Shown here: positions 46,821 to 59,632 of the stretch, piece after piece
How the letters are laid out: each line of letters starts with the position of its first letter
Position numbering within the stretch: position 1 is the stretch's first letter
DNA from: Rhizophlyctis rosea
Taxonomy: Eukaryota; Chytridiomycota; Chytridiomycetes; Rhizophlyctidales; Rhizophlyctidaceae
NCBI GenBank assembly: GCA_027596075.1
Contig: JADGJC010000020.1
Coordinates: 124,001 to 188,000 of the forward strand
Direction of reading: 5' to 3'
Length of the DNA: 64,000 nucleotides
The notes under the pieces: generated by a model
Seen by the model: only the letters and a program-made list of their open reading frames with translations
Databases searched by the model: none
Told to the model about the DNA's origin: nothing
Program-made: the position numbers and the translations under genes

Positions 46821-48116
46821 CTAGCCCGACAGCCCAGCTTTACGTCTAATCGTGCCACGTTCAAAGCGTTCATTCCCATCTCCCACCCAACAATCACCCT
46901 CCCTGCTCCGCTCCTCCGCTTCCAACAGCAGCGCCGCTTCGGGCTTATCATTGAACGGACTACTAACCCACCAAAAGCGACCCACACCCGGTCGCCCCGT
47001 CCTCCTTCCCTGACTATCTACTTCCCATTCCCGCATCTGCACCACACTACCGCTCACATACAACTTATAACCGCTGAACTCCATCCCCTCAAGCACCAAT
47101 TCAGTTCTCTGGATAGGATCCAAAATGCCAACAATCATATCTGCATTACCAGAGAAGGGAAAAGGACGGAATGCCTTCTGGGATGCTGAAGACTGTGTCG
47201 TTGTTGTGTTGTTGTATGTTGTAGTGGTGCTGTACAGGAGGCTAAGATCGTAGAGGGAGTAGATGTTTAAATTTTTGTTGCATTGTCGACCAATGAGGTT
47301 AAATCGTGTCAATTGCAAATCGGTTGCGTCCAGCCACGCACTGGCCAAGAGCGTCGAATCGGATGGCCGAAAAAGGTTGACGCGACGGCTTCCGGGATCA
47401 CGTGCATTGCTTATATGTACGGCCAGAGTCTCATTGCAAAAAGTTGTCCAACCAAACCGCATAGAGTGGCAGCCGCGAAACTCCATACGCTCTGTAGGTT
47501 CCCCAGAGTTGTTCAGAGGACTGGCCATGTGGAGCACACGTGAAAGGCCAAACGAAGTTTGAACGCAGTAGTCTCCACAAAACTGCAAATTGTACAGGTG
47601 TGTTTTTTGAGGGAGGTCGGCGTAAAGGGGTGCTCGTTGGTACTCTATGGTGCAACCGGAACCGAGCCCTGGGTACGTTTCGTCAAAAGATAAAACACCC
47701 TCCGGCTGACACCCCATGACATTCCGGTTGTGGGAGTAAACATCGATCACTTCTCGTTCTATTTCCACACCCAACACCGTCGCCCGCCCCGCCAACCCGT
47801 GTTCCCTCCCATACGGGTTCCTTTCAGGTCTAATCCATTAAAGCGACGGCGTCCAAGGTCTCGACCAAGCCCACCACAAGCAGACGACGTCCCGCCAGTT
47901 CTCTCTACCGAAAGGAACGGGTAAGCAGCCGGAAGGGAACGCGGTGAGAAGCTTTGGTTTCCAGATTGACACAGTCTCGGTGCGGATGGTGTGGCACCAC
48001 TGACGGCAGGCTTGTTCGCAGCGGAGGAGTGTGGGAACGGAGACGAAGGCGAAGATGGTATAGAGGATATCGGATAACGGGAGTTGTTGGGTTAGGTGTG
48101 GGTCGTGGGAGGGCAT
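46821..48116 (-). CDS. F-box protein
   Basis: ATG 48116 (MPSHDPHLTQQ). Residues 12-50 are an F-box: LPLSDILYTIFAFVSVPTLL, then CEQACRQWCHTI and WKPKLLTAF. A short intron (about 47846-47893, probable GTGGTG donor and GATTAG acceptor) joins to PERNPYGREHGLAGRATVLG. The rest, to 46821, is one long beta-rich region (TIEYQRAPLYADLPQKTHLY, FGWTTFCNETLAVHI, RTELVLEGMEFSGYKLYVSG) without a repeat pattern I recognise. The F-box suggests an SCF E3 ligase adaptor; the substrate domain is novel to me. The exact splice site is tentative. Confidence 0.75.
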
Positions 48117-48673
48117 TTCGTTTGGTGGGGAGGGATGTGTGGAAAAGTGTGGGAAAGTGTGGGAAAGTTCTGCCAGCAGAAGAGGATGAGGTTCGCGATG
48201 GTTCCAGGCGTGAACAATGCAGATTACCTTATTCTACGGCCAGCAGGAATAGTTCTTTTACTTTGAGTCGAGTGGGGAATCGCACGCGTTTCGGTGCTGC
48301 GTTATGCTAGGCAATGTAACGAAACGGAGGTATGGTCTGGTGATTGACTGCTCAACCAGTAAACAAAATAATTGAACCCCCTTCAACAGTTGACCACATC
48401 AGATGGATGCCAAGCCACTTTTGCACACCACCTCGCATACGTCCGACTTCCCGGACTGGTGGAATATCTTCGGGCCAGCATGTCGTTGTCAACCCTTCCT
48501 GCTCGGATCCACCTTCCAAACTTCTCCACCAGCCAAAAAGTGGGAACTTTGAGTTCGGGACCTTTCGTCATGAACACACAAACGGGCGCTTGGAATGTGC
48601 TTCTACTTCAAACATATAACAACGGCTGACTTTGACACACACATCCCCCACCATCTTGCAAATTGACGATAAA

Positions 48674-49866
48674 ATGACCACTACCATTACCATCGTAGGG
48701 GCAACCGGCAACACCGGCATTCCTCTCCTTTATCTTCTTGCGCGTCATCCCAGTCGATACACTGTTCGCGCCTGCACCCGCGACCCAGCAAAGGCAACTG
48801 AGACATATGCAGGGCAACTGCCAAACGTGACATTCGTAGCAGTGGATGCGGAAGGAGATGATTCACAGCTGCTCGATGCAGCTCTTCAAGGGTCAGATGA
48901 GTTGGTTCTCTTGAAACCGTTCTTCCCGGATTATGGCAAGGTCTATTGCACCAAGTGGGTTGCAGCTGTCAAACGTATGGGGACTGTGAAGAGGATCCAT
49001 TTGCTCTCCGGCTTGGGTGGTCTGGGTAAGTTCAACAACTGGAAGAGGTCGTTGGCTGCATGTGACTGGGGGAGGTCACAGTGATAACCATTGCAACATG
49101 CGATTGCTTCAGGCATGCTCCGTGGCACGAGTCCCACAGCCAAAGTGGTCTTGGATGCCGAAACTCCCATCATTGAAAGTGGCCTTGACTACACCATCAT
49201 GCGTCCGCCTTTCTTCCACACCAATGCGCGCGCTTGGGCCAGAGAGATCAGAACAAAAGGTTCGAGCCTGCTTTCTCAGTGGTGCCAACGCTGTGCAACT
49301 CTTTCTGACTACCTCGTAATGGTCAGGCACCTTGTCCATGCCGTGGGGATATCGCCGTTTCTGTGCTATTGGCACGGATGACATTGCTGCTGCCTTTTTC
49401 CAGGTTATCAAGGATGGCCCTGGGAAGCACAAGAATGCCATCTTCCACTTGACTACCAAGTATGTTGATGTTTGTGCATCAGAAGGGCTAGGATACCATA
49501 ACCAAGTCATTCCGACCACAGTGAACTATTGGACGGACCAAAGATTGCAGCAGCCTTCTCCCGAGCCCTTGATCGTCCAATCCAGTACCAGTCGGTAAAT
49601 GTTGAAGAATACATCAAACTTCAAGGAGAACTAGGTATTCCAGAGCCTGTCGCTCGGTTTAGTGCAGGGCTTATGCAGATGGTATGCGAGCGTCTCGTCA
49701 TTCCTCTTGCCCTTCTGCATACTAAGATTGGCTCTTATTTGTGCAGACACTCCTTGGGGAATTCGAATTCACCATGACCGACTTGAAGACATTGACTGGA
49801 CGTGATGGTGTTTCCTTTGAACAATGGGCGTTTGAAAACGTTGAACCATTTAGGGAGCGCAATTAG
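48674..49866 (+). CDS. NmrA-like NAD(P)-binding protein
   Basis: Five exons: 48674-49025, 49113-49259, 49327-49459, 49522-49681, 49747-49866; phases agree; 303 residues. N-terminal TITIVGATGNTGIPLLYLL is the glycine-rich dinucleotide motif of atypical SDRs. Further features are VRACTRDPAKA, an ELVLLKPF strand, VKRIHLLSGL, YTIMRPPFFH and LDGPKIAAAFSRALDRPIQY, the pattern of NmrA/quinone-oxidoreductase-like regulators. Such proteins sense NAD(P) or act on quinones; the specific role here cannot be told from sequence. Confidence 0.88.
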
Positions 49867-50730
49867 CAATCCGATTGTAGGGCGGACCAGGTTTTAGCTG
49901 GTCTTGCACTTGGCGAGTTACCTGGACTGGGTTCTATTTAGACATGTTTGTACAATTAAGAGAATATAATGGCGATGCAATCAACTCTGGGATGCCTCTG
50001 AAACTCTATCTTCGTGGGGGGAAGAGCGAGATGACATACCGGTAGGTGTTGATCATTAAACCGAACCATCTCAACGTGACCGGAGCCCAACACGTTAGCG
50101 GAGGATCATCTCACCGCACGCTCAAGATAGTAGATATGAGATTTGCACTTGATAGGTTTTGACAGGTTTTGATAGCGGATTGTCCATCTTCAACTTTGGT
50201 ATGGTGGAGGAACATCCGCCTCCGCGACCTCCGATAGTCCGATGGGCCGAACCCTTTCACATGCAAATGTGGCATGCTAAATTTACAAGCCCCCGATCAA
50301 CTTGCCCGTCCCTGCCTCCACCGACTCTGTCCCCCTTCAACTCGCTGTACTCACGCCCACCATCGGCAGGAGGTGTCAAACTCATTCCCATCTGAACAGA
50401 AGTGGCCCGACATCAAATATTGCACCAAAGCGCTAGTGATCGCTATTATAACCACGCGTGCATCGACGTAGCTGCTCCGGGTCACGTCGCTGCACAATCT
50501 GGAGACACGAGAATAACGTTGTTGGGCAGGCAGGAGTTGGAGCGTGGGAATTTTGACAGGTGAGCGAGTTGGGGAGCATACGGACATCCCACATTGGGGA
50601 ATCTCTGGGAACTGTACTGACGGGCAAGTGTTCCAGCAGCTACAGTCGCTTTCTCAACGGAGCCGTTGACCCTTTCCTTTACTCTTTCCTCGCACCCAAC
50701 GCCACCATTTGTAAATCATTACGGCCGCAA
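49867..50730. other. intergenic
   Basis: I see no coding signal. It probably includes the promoter of the J-domain gene. Confidence 0.5.
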
Positions 50731-50732
50731 GG

Positions 50733-51695
50733 ATGGCCCGGTCCTGTACACTATTTGTCAATGGAAAGGGTGGCACAGCGACCGCTGAAGTCTCCTTCGG
50801 TGCCGAACGGTTAAAACGGCCCTTCCCCCAAGTGAAATGCGAAAAGCTTCGGCGCCCATCTCCCTTTCCCACACCATCCACACCACCAGGGCCTTCATCT
50901 GTCAAATCCTCAAGCATAAGCGTTAGAACGGACTCGAAGACCGAATCGCCACCGGCCAGTCTAGAAAAGAGCGATGCTTCTCACCGTCCGTCAGTTAAGG
51001 AGGAGAAGATTATAAAAGATATTTTACGCGCAACATGCCTGTATGAAGCCTTGGGAGTTCAACGCGACGCAACTCCCAGCCAAATTAGAAAAGCATATCT
51101 TGCGAGATCGAAGGTCTGCTGAATCAAGACATCGTGGCTTGCTGCAGAAAGTCGAAACCCAAATTGCTAACCCATATCACGCCAGACATGTCATCCCGAT
51201 CGCATTAGCCATCCTCGCGCCAAGGAGACATGTAAGGCTACTCGCTCCTTCTGAAATTAGGCTAAAATTAACATCTATTGTTATTTGCAGTTCAAAGTAT
51301 GTGTTATTGGTGTACCAAATCAGGCTGCCTGTGGACCGAATGATGAACTCAACCGCCGTCCGCAGAGCTTTCCGACGCTTACAATACCTTGAACCACCCA
51401 GACCGTCGACGAAATTATGATTGGTTAGCCTTGTATCGACTGTGCGTTGAGACGAGCTAAGGATTGATGATGTTGAATGTGCAGGTACGGACAATCCGTC
51501 CCCTCCACCGCCACCGAAGTAACGTATTGGAATTCCGTTTGTGAGGTAAAGAAGGATTGGTATCAATTACCCGTCCTGTCGAGAAGACTGAACTTGTCTT
51601 TTTTGCAGGCTTTCGAGGAGCTTTGCGAAGGGAACATCAACCATCTTCTGGGTGATTTTGCAAGGTTGGAAGCTGCGTATCCCACCACCATGTGA
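50733..51695 (+). CDS. J-domain (DnaJ/Hsp40) protein
   Basis: Six exons: 50733-51113, 51186-51231, 51291-51296, 51366-51423, 51485-51545, 51609-51695; phases agree; 212 residues. The J domain covers about residues 105-165: CLYEALGVQRDATPSQIRKA, then TCHPDRISHPRAKE (HPD motif), FQKLSDAYNTLNHPDRR and NYDW. The phenylalanine-glutamine pair comes from a 6-nt exon. Upstream is a serine/proline-rich region; downstream is a short acidic tail with EAFEELCEGNINHLL and no Cys-rich or C-terminal DnaJ domains. It is a class C J-protein that should stimulate an Hsp70. Subtype not determined. Confidence 0.85.
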
Positions 51696-52600
51696 AAATC
51701 CCTGACACGTGATTCACTTTTTTAGCGATGACATGGCGGGCTTTTTCGGCGTCTCCACAACAATGATGAGGTGCTGATCGCCTTTGCAATTAGTGATGGC
51801 AGATACGCATTTTGACAAATTGTTCATCGATAGAAAACTATTCCTACTTCTTCGCCAAGGCGTTCTCTGGAGCAGCGCATCCTGGCCAAGCATTAAACTG
51901 GAAGTCATCACGACCATAGATCTGTACCACGATCTGATGGACGTATCCCTGTGGAATATTCCAAAGCGGATCACACTGACAGCGGCGCTGGCACGGAGGG
52001 TGTTCTCGCTTTTGAGGATGGTGCTTCCAGGTGGGAGCTTGATGAACGAGAAGCTTACCATGTGGTGGTAGTTTGCTGGGAAGCGCAACACATTAGCCTT
52101 TCACACGTGGTGCTTTCCTTCAATGGTCATGCTTTGTTATTGATTTGTACAGGGTCTTCAGCCTTTTCTCTTTTAGTTTTAAATTTCTGATTTATATCTT
52201 GACGTTGGCCTGGGTTACTCCCCATTTCGATTGTAGACTTGTCTCCCCTTTACTTCTTTATACCTATTTCTAAAGTGCGTCTTGTACAGTCTTCACCACT
52301 TCCACCATGTATTAGTATATTGCTCACTATCCTGTTCTTACTTTGTATTCCAATATTCTTGACCCTCGGACGTTTGACCATGAATGTTTTGTTTTGCGTA
52401 TACTGGAGTCCGTAACTCGGTGGTATAATTCTATTTTTTACAGGATTGATATCCCCCGTTCGAATACAAGATGGTGATGACCCAGTGCAGTGACCCAGTC
52501 CGCCAGGGCCATCTGCTTAACAGAGCACATACATGCATCGGTAAGGCTCGCCATCACGCAGCAATGCCACGTGCTTTCAGTGCAGCACTGAGAGTGTTGC
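51696..52600. other. intergenic, possible small ORF
   Basis: Overlapping frames on both strands at 51714-52091 have no clear homology, so I cannot choose between them. No other signal seen. Confidence 0.3.
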
Positions 52601-52607
52601 TAGGCCT

Positions 52608-52651
52608 CGTGACATTGCTGCTAAGGCTCATTGCCGAGCAGCAATGTCACG
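52608..52651. repeat. 15-bp perfect inverted repeat (hairpin)
   Basis: CGTGACATTGCTGCT (52608-52622) and AGCAGCAATGTCACG (52637-52651) are exact reverse complements around a 14-nt loop. A related GCAATGCCACGTG lies at about 52561. It is upstream of the MBOAT gene and could be a cruciform or regulatory site. Confidence 0.8.
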
Positions 52652-53052
52652 TGAACGCGGCCAGCAAACACATATCGAGTCTTTAGAAGAGGTCGATGAT
52701 ATCTTTTCAGGTCATCACGCCTTAACTGTAAGACTCCACTCTACTGCAGCATTGCATTGGGGCCATATCTTGCTACGTAACTGGACTTTGGTTTGGACCC
52801 TCGCGACGCGTTCCGCAGCTCCGGTTCGGCATTCCGCAACCTCCACAAACCAGCCTCCCGCACCTCCGCACAGTCGCACATGGCTGTTGCAAGTCTCATG
52901 GCACACATCAGTGAGCTGATGCGGGATGCTTGTCAGCATTCTCCTGCACAATCAAGAACTTTTGTGAGATTGGCCTCTACAGACGTACTGGATGACAAAC
53001 ATCGTCATTCTAAATTCCCGCTTCCTGTCAGATTGCGAACACAAATGCAGAA

Positions 53053-55040
53053 ATGACGAATCTGCTTGAGACATACCTCACTGACCTATCCAAGTTTACA
53101 GGCGTCCCCATTGACAGTCTGAAAGCGGTCACTTTACTGCTACTTGCTTTCCCCTTGGGTCAACTCTACATCTTCATCCCACGCAATGCCCCAACCGCGC
53201 GTCACATCTTCTCCGTGGTGGCCTCCGCTTCCCTCTTCTGTTCCGTATTTGAGTTGTCCATCTTCGCACAGCTGATTGCACTGTCCTTGTTCACTTATGT
53301 TGTTATGAGTGTGGAAGGGTGGAGGAAAAGTAAATGGAGTGCGGGTGCAGTCTTTTTGGTCTCTATTGCCGCTTTGTCGATCAAGTGAGTTCTGGGCGTT
53401 CTCATTGTAGTTGCTTTGATGGTCCGTTCTACATCATCAATTCAACAGTCACTTCCACACCCAATTTTTTGAGAAGTCCGATGCCGGATTCGAGCATACT
53501 GCCCCCATGATGATCCTTGTCATTAAATTGAGCTCATTTGCTTGGTCCGCCCATGATGGTACCTTGCCCGACGAGAACCTGTCAGACAATCAACGCAACA
53601 GAGCAATCAGGACCCTTCCGGGGCTCATTGAGTTCTTTGGATATGTGTTCTTCTTTCCGGGCTTTCTAGTTGGACCTGCTGTGGCCTTCATGGACTATAG
53701 GCGGTTCACTATGGTGGTGGTGAGTCTCGTCCGCTATAATACTCGCAGGCTGGGAGGGCCTGGGCTTAACAAGCGCGGACAATGTGGGAAGCAGTACTGA
53801 TGGGTCTTTCTCCTCCTCCTCCTCCTCTGCCAAACAGCCCCCTTTTGACCACGTACCCCATCATGCCATTCCAACTTTGAAAACTCTTGCAGCAGCAGTA
53901 CTGTGTATTCTTGTACAGGTTGCATACGGAGGCACATACTCCTTCCATCAAATCTTGGAACCCCAGTTCCTGAAACTTCCCTTCTGGAAAAGGTATCCGA
54001 CAGAAGTAGAAGCATATTGGTTGAGTTTGTGCGCGATCCTAATCATGCATTGCAGGTTCCTGTTCTTGAACTTCGCGGGCTTCCTGGCTCGAACACCATT
54101 ATACATATCCTGGAAACTGGCCGAGTCGGCTTGCATCCTGACAGGCATAGGTTGGAATGGATACGATCAGTCTGGCGGAGCCAAATGGGACAGAGTGGAG
54201 AATGCGACCATACAGAAAGTGGAGTTCGGGGCTAACCCAAAGATGATGATTGATAATTGGAATAAGAACACAGCTGTATGGTTGCGAGACTGCATATATG
54301 TGCGGATTGTCGAGGCCTTTGACAGACGGAGGAAGGAGGAGGCGGAGAGGAGTGAGGGGAAGGGCGAGGGGAAGGGGTCGGGGAAAAGCAGTAGGTGGGG
54401 GAGTGGGAGGAGTTTGGCTACTTTGGCGACCTTTGGGACAAGTGCGTTTTGGCATGGATTTTGGCCGGTAAGGTGTCGAGTGCGCTTTCGGTTGGGTTCC
54501 ATTCTGCTCGGCAGTGTGGGGTCTCATCTGCTTCTTCACCTTCCACGCACTTAGGGCTACTACCTGACGTTTATATCAGCCGCTCTGCTCAACATTCTGT
54601 CCCGCTCTCTTCGTCGAACACTCAGACCCTTGTTCCTTCAGCCCTCTAGCCTTGCGCCCATCAAACCCGCATATGACGTTCTGGCTTGGTTCTTCTCTAT
54701 AGCATTATTGAACTACCTTGGGGCGCCTTTCATTGTCCGGGATCTGGATAAGAGTTTGGAGGTTTGGAGAAGGTTGGGATGGTTCGGGCATTGGCTAATC
54801 TTGGGGGGTATTTTGTCCTGGAAGGTATTGGGTGTTGGGGAACAAGTTAGGAGAGGGGTTGGGAAAGTTGTTGGGGCGGAGGTTGTAGAGGTTCGGGCAA
54901 GAAATGAGGAAGTGAAGGGGAAGGGCGAGATGGGAGGAGGAGTCCTTGTGAAGGGGGATCTGGATGTGGGCATTGTTACGGGAGTGTCCGATAGAAATGG
55001 GGAGTCTGGAGTCACTTTGCATAGGAGGAAGAGCCAATGA
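53053..55040 (+). CDS. MBOAT-family lysophospholipid acyltransferase (LPCAT/ALE1-like)
   Basis: Exons: 53053-53384, 53449 to about 53719, about 53794-54467, 54555-55040; the second intron boundaries do not phase cleanly as I read them. Multiple hydrophobic helices start at residue 20 (VTLLLLAFPLGQLYIF). Diagnostic ALE1/LPCAT segments: MILVIKLSSFAWSAHDG, FFFPGFLVGPAVAFMDYRRF, YWLSLCAILIMHCRFLF, the invariant WNKNTAVWLRDCIY (catalytic Asn region) and TSAFWHGFWPGYYLTF with the catalytic histidine. It should re-acylate lysophospholipids in the ER membrane. The cytosolic tail is rich in charged residues and lacks an obvious KKXX signal. Confidence 0.88.
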
Positions 55041-55684
55041 TACTGTTAATGTTTATTGACGTAGGCCTCCAAGAGTGGTGGGCCGACTTCCATTCATTTA
55101 CAAGTTCAACTTACGACCATAACATTGTTCGTTCATCATGTTCAATCTTTAAAAATTAGATGGGAGAGTGCCACCGTTTCATTTGGGAACATCAGCGGTG
55201 GAGATACATTAAATCGCTAATAAGTGAATGGTTGTCATTCCAATAGTTATCTATTCATCAGAGTTGCCTTGAAGTTTCTGGTTTCATTGAAGGCTTCGGA
55301 CAGACAGCTCCGGGTCAATCGCGCCACATCATTAGCGCGCGATGGGAAGGCTGATGGCGGTTGAACCAATTTGCGGACAAGGCGAATTTATTTACCGTTT
55401 ACATCTTACCTGCATTCCTTCTCCTCACCCACCGTCTTGGTACATGAGATCGAGTGACGTCCGCCTTTGGTGGTTCTTGTTCAGAGTAGAATCTTGAGTC
55501 CAAGTGTGCGTTCTCCGTCAAGTTGGCTCGCCCTAATATCAGGTATGTGACGATGTGTCACAGTGCAACTTTACAACGCCGTCAAGGATGGACCTGTTCA
55601 CTAACAGTGTTTCGGTTTGTAGCACACGCGATTAGCGTCCTGATGCACTCATAGCGAGCGCTCTATACACACAAACATACGACC
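55041..55684. other. intergenic / promoter of the Ase1-like gene
   Basis: No coding signal. It ends at the ATG of a 6-nt first exon. Confidence 0.5.
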
Positions 55685-58600
55685 ATGCTGGTGAGTGGCC
55701 GTTAGCTTTTCTTCCATTGAAGAAGCCCAGAGCCGCGGTAGCTTATATGCCAGGGGCACTATCTGAGATATGTCTTTTTATGCAGACAGCTGCAGCCACG
55801 CAACCGTCAACACGACGGGTATCGGCTCGCTTCTCCAACTCAACAACGCCAAAGGCTTCCACTCCACCGTCGGCAGCTTTCACAACTCCTACCACTCGCA
55901 ATCAGCCTCGGTCATCCCTTTCCACACCATCATCCCCTCGCCAAACCAAACGACCACCGCTTACCAGAAGCGTGTCACTCACCTCCCTCAAAAGTCAAAG
56001 TTCCGTCAAAGAATCAAAACAGAACAATCGGCGGTCATATCAGCAAACTCTCACACAAGTCTCTCATGTCACCACGCGGGTTGTCACGAAGTCCGAGACC
56101 TTCCAATCAGCAGCTGTCGTGAATGAGGTAATCACGAATGCCGAGAACGACACGTCGGATGAGCCCATCGACGCAATAGCTCCGGGACCCTCAACAGCGC
56201 CTTCACCGATTGACGAAAATCAGGCAAAAGGGACTTCGTTTAAACGCCGTCCATTATGCCCTGCCTTGGAGGAAGCCAGAAACAAGATAGCATTGTTGGA
56301 GGCATTATATCTCGAATTGGCGGGAGCTGCGGAAGATGAGAGTGACAGCGAAGAGGGGCGATCATCACTATCGTCAAAGGAGAGCGTGGCCCACCCTCAT
56401 GCGTCCAACCTCGTGGGCTCAGGGGACGTGGCTGTGGACGGATTGCACAGTACCTTTCCTCCTGCTGAAATCGAAGACCACAACTTACGGGAAGATGATT
56501 TTCCTGTGAACAGCATTGCCGAAGGGAGAAGAAGGAAGAAGTCGAAGCATTCCGCTATCAATGACTTCGAGGTGCAGCTCGAAAATATGCTACGGGTATG
56601 TGAGTTTGTTGAGGGATCCTACTTGCATCACCCGCCTGCTAACCTTATTTTGGGTATGCACATAGCCCATTATCTCCTCCTTGGGACAAGTTGTCGCGAA
56701 GGAAGAAGGTCGAAGGGAAGCCGTCCTCTCCGAAATGGATAATCTGGAGGGGGATATCGCCACAGCTGCCGATTTGCTTGGTGAATCGTGTGCATCCTAT
56801 GTGAACGACAACACAGTGCCACCTTTGGCCTCCGTGTACAAAAGACGAGATGCGCTGCTTGCGATCAAAAGTCAGCTGGATGATATCGTACATGAACGGA
56901 AGATGACAATGGAACATCTATATGAGACCGCTGGATTGATTCGACGGGAAGTTGGAGACTTACAAGACGAAGAGTTCTCACTGGTAAGCATCTTGATCAG
57001 TTTGGGCTGTAATGCTCATTTCTTTGATGCTCAAGCAATCCTTCATTATACAGGCTATGTGTAAGGACTATTCTACGGAAACTATGGCGAAAGCGGCGCA
57101 CGTCGTACAGGAGCTAGAGTTGGAGAAGGTAACTACACCGCATCACCCGGTTGGTAGTATATCCGCGTACTAATCATGCCAATGCCCTTTCAGCGAATTC
57201 GCTTTGATCAACTCTGCGAACTTGTGTCGTCACTGCACACGCTTCTACTCACACTGAACATTCCACCCGCCACCGAATACGACCTTGTCATTGCCACCCT
57301 ATTTCCGGACAGCACCGCGGAGCACCCACCAACTATCGAAGATGCTAAAAGAGCACTTACATCACCCACCCCCCAATCATCACCGTCCAAATCCTCCAAT
57401 GCATCCGATTCAAGCTACACACATCATTCTCGATACGCGCTTCCGCGTTTGTTGACACTTTCACGACATTGCGCGCAAGCGCTGCGTGAACGGAAGGAGG
57501 GCGTATTGGCGGAGTGGGAACGGCGCCGGGGGCTCGTCAGAGGTGTTGTAAGAGAGATCGGGATGTTTTGGGACGAACTCGGGGTTGACGAATCAGAGCG
57601 GGTGGATTTAAAGGAGGATGTCGAGATGTTGGATAAGTACTTGCAGCTGGCTGAAGAGCTACGAGTACGGTGGAGGGAGGAGATGGAAGCGAAAGTTGAT
57701 GGGGTGAGTTTACTGGCTCTTCATGACGCTTTTTGACTTTTTCTGACCGTTTTTCCAAAATAGCTCTTGGGACAACTAGGGGAATTGTGGGACAAGTGCA
57801 GAGTGAGCGATCAGGATCAAAGTGACTTCATGTGCTCTCTCAAAACAAGTAAGCTCTCTTTATGTTTCAAATCGCAGTGCATTGTGGCGTTCTAACATTG
57901 GCATGCGCGCGTTCCAGATCTGTATTCACCTTTGACGGTGGAACTGCTTTTGGAAGAGATATCGCGGTTGACTGCACGATACGAAAAGTACGGAACGATT
58001 TTAGAGAAAATACAAGAGAGAGAGGATCTTTTGAAGGTACCATTCGTCGCCAAGTTCATATGCAGGACCGAAACCAATTAGATTCTCTTTTCAGAAAATG
58101 CGCGAATTTGAGAAGACTGCGTCCGATCCACGGCGACTATTCCGGTCGTCCTTCCAGCTTCTGGAGGAAGAGAAGTTCCGAAAGACCTGCTTCCCGACTT
58201 TGATGCGAATCGAGAACAGTCTGAGAAGGGATGTGGCGTCGTTCGAAGCTGAGAATGGACCTGGAGCTATCGTGGAATGGAAAGGGGAGAGGTTCTTGGA
58301 TTTGCTGGTAAGATTGCTCGCTACAAGAACTGGCTACATGTTTCTAGGTTTGCTCATCGTGATTTCGTAGGAACGGGAAGTCTCTGAACGCTTCATCAAC
58401 GATACCGTCTTCGTGATCGGCCCTGCACATGCCCAGAAACTACAGCAGAATGGATCGGCGGAAAGCGACATGCTGTCGGAGACGGGTCGGGACAGGGCTG
58501 ACTCTGATACAGCTGTTCCGCCATCAACGCCGAAGCTCGAACATTCGCTGAAACGGTCACCATCGAAAAGCAGTATCAGAAGCATGCCTGGGAGGAACAA

Positions 58601-59120
58601 TGGCGGTGGAACCGGGATTTCGAATGTACGAGGCGGGGCAGCTTCAACGCCCAAATCGCGACCGGTCAGCGCGGCTACACCTCGCAAAGGCGGTGCGGGA
58701 GGGGAGGTGGGAAGTGTGAGGAAGAGCGCGAGTGTTGGGGATTTGAGGAGGAGTGCCAAGGCGGGCGGTGGTGAAGATGCGAAAAAAGTCAGGAAATCGG
58801 CTGAGATGTCAATGGCTGGCGAAACACCGCGAGCTAGTGGAAGGACGGGTGTGAATGGGACGGGCGGTATGGTTGGCACCGGGGCTGGCGTCGATGGGAG
58901 CTCAGCCCGAAAGGATACTAAAGGTGGTGTTGTGGGGAGGCTGGCTAGGAAGGGCAGCAGTCTTTTCGGGATGGGGCAGGGGAAGGAGAAGGAGAAGCAG
59001 ACGGAGGATGGGAAGGGGGAGCGAAATGCGAGCATTAAGAAGGAAAATGAAAGGGCGAGAAGCGGCTCGGGTTCAAGCTCGGCAAGGGTGAATGGGAAGG
59101 CAAATGTGGCTGGGAAATGA
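55685..59120 (+). CDS. ASE1: Ase1/PRC1/MAP65 microtubule-bundling protein
   Basis: Nine exons: 55685-55690, 55786-56595, 56666-56983, 57054-57128, 57194-57703, 57764-57848, 57918-58036, 58095-58307, 58371-59120; phases agree; 961 residues. I chose the 6-nt first exon (ATGCTG then GTGAGT) because its splice keeps the frame and gives MLTAAATQPST; an ATG at 55717 inside the intron is the alternative. The centre is coiled coil (SEMDNLEGDIATAADLL, LELEKRIRFDQLCELVSSL). The conserved spectrin-like microtubule-binding region is around LGELWDKCRVSDQDQSDF, ISRLTARYEKYGTILEKIQE and ASDPRRLFRSSFQLLEEEK. The C-terminal ~230 residues are basic and serine-rich. Family members cross-link antiparallel microtubules in the spindle midzone. 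Confidence 0.92.
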
Positions 59121-59362
59121 CGCTCTTGGTTGGAACTTGGAGGTGATTTTGGATTGCTTTTGGTTGGGTGTTATCCTGTAAATGTTTTGAATTCTTGGTT
59201 CGCAAAAGGAAAGGTATATAATACGATTGCAGTCTTCACAGTAATCGCCTTCAGATGTGTTGGGGTGAAATAGATGCTCACTTTGCACGCTCTCCCAAAT
59301 AAAAAGAGCATAGCAAATCAAAAAGAAGGAAAACAGAGCAAATCAAATCAACTAGAAAAAAT

Positions 59363-59447
59363 TCCGGCCACCCGGAGTCGAACCGGGGACCCACAGATCG
59401 CTTGGTGCACTACAGTCTGTTGCTCTACCAACTGAGCTATGGCCGGA
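59363..59447 (-). tRNA. tRNA-Tyr (anticodon GTA) with 11-nt intron
   Basis: Acceptor stem TCCGGCC pairs perfectly with GGCCGGA, D arm GCTC/GAGC, anticodon stem ACAGA/TCTGT with loop CTGTAG+A, T arm CCCGG/CCGGG around TTCGACT. The anticodon GTA is followed, one base later, by an 11-nt intron (TGCACCAAGCG), the canonical position 37/38 for tRNA-Tyr in eukaryotes. A and B boxes are intact. Confidence 0.96.
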
Positions 59448-59632
59448 TGTTGCCAACAACCCCAATTCTCTTTATATATAGTAACACCAACAACGAGGAC
59501 AAAACCATCTACTTTGCACCGACACCATCTACTTTGCATTGTCAATGCATGTGCTCCATTATTTGGCACACACCGACATGAAGGAGAAACCGAAGCTTGA
59601 TGAAGTACCTATATGATGTAAGGAATGCACCT

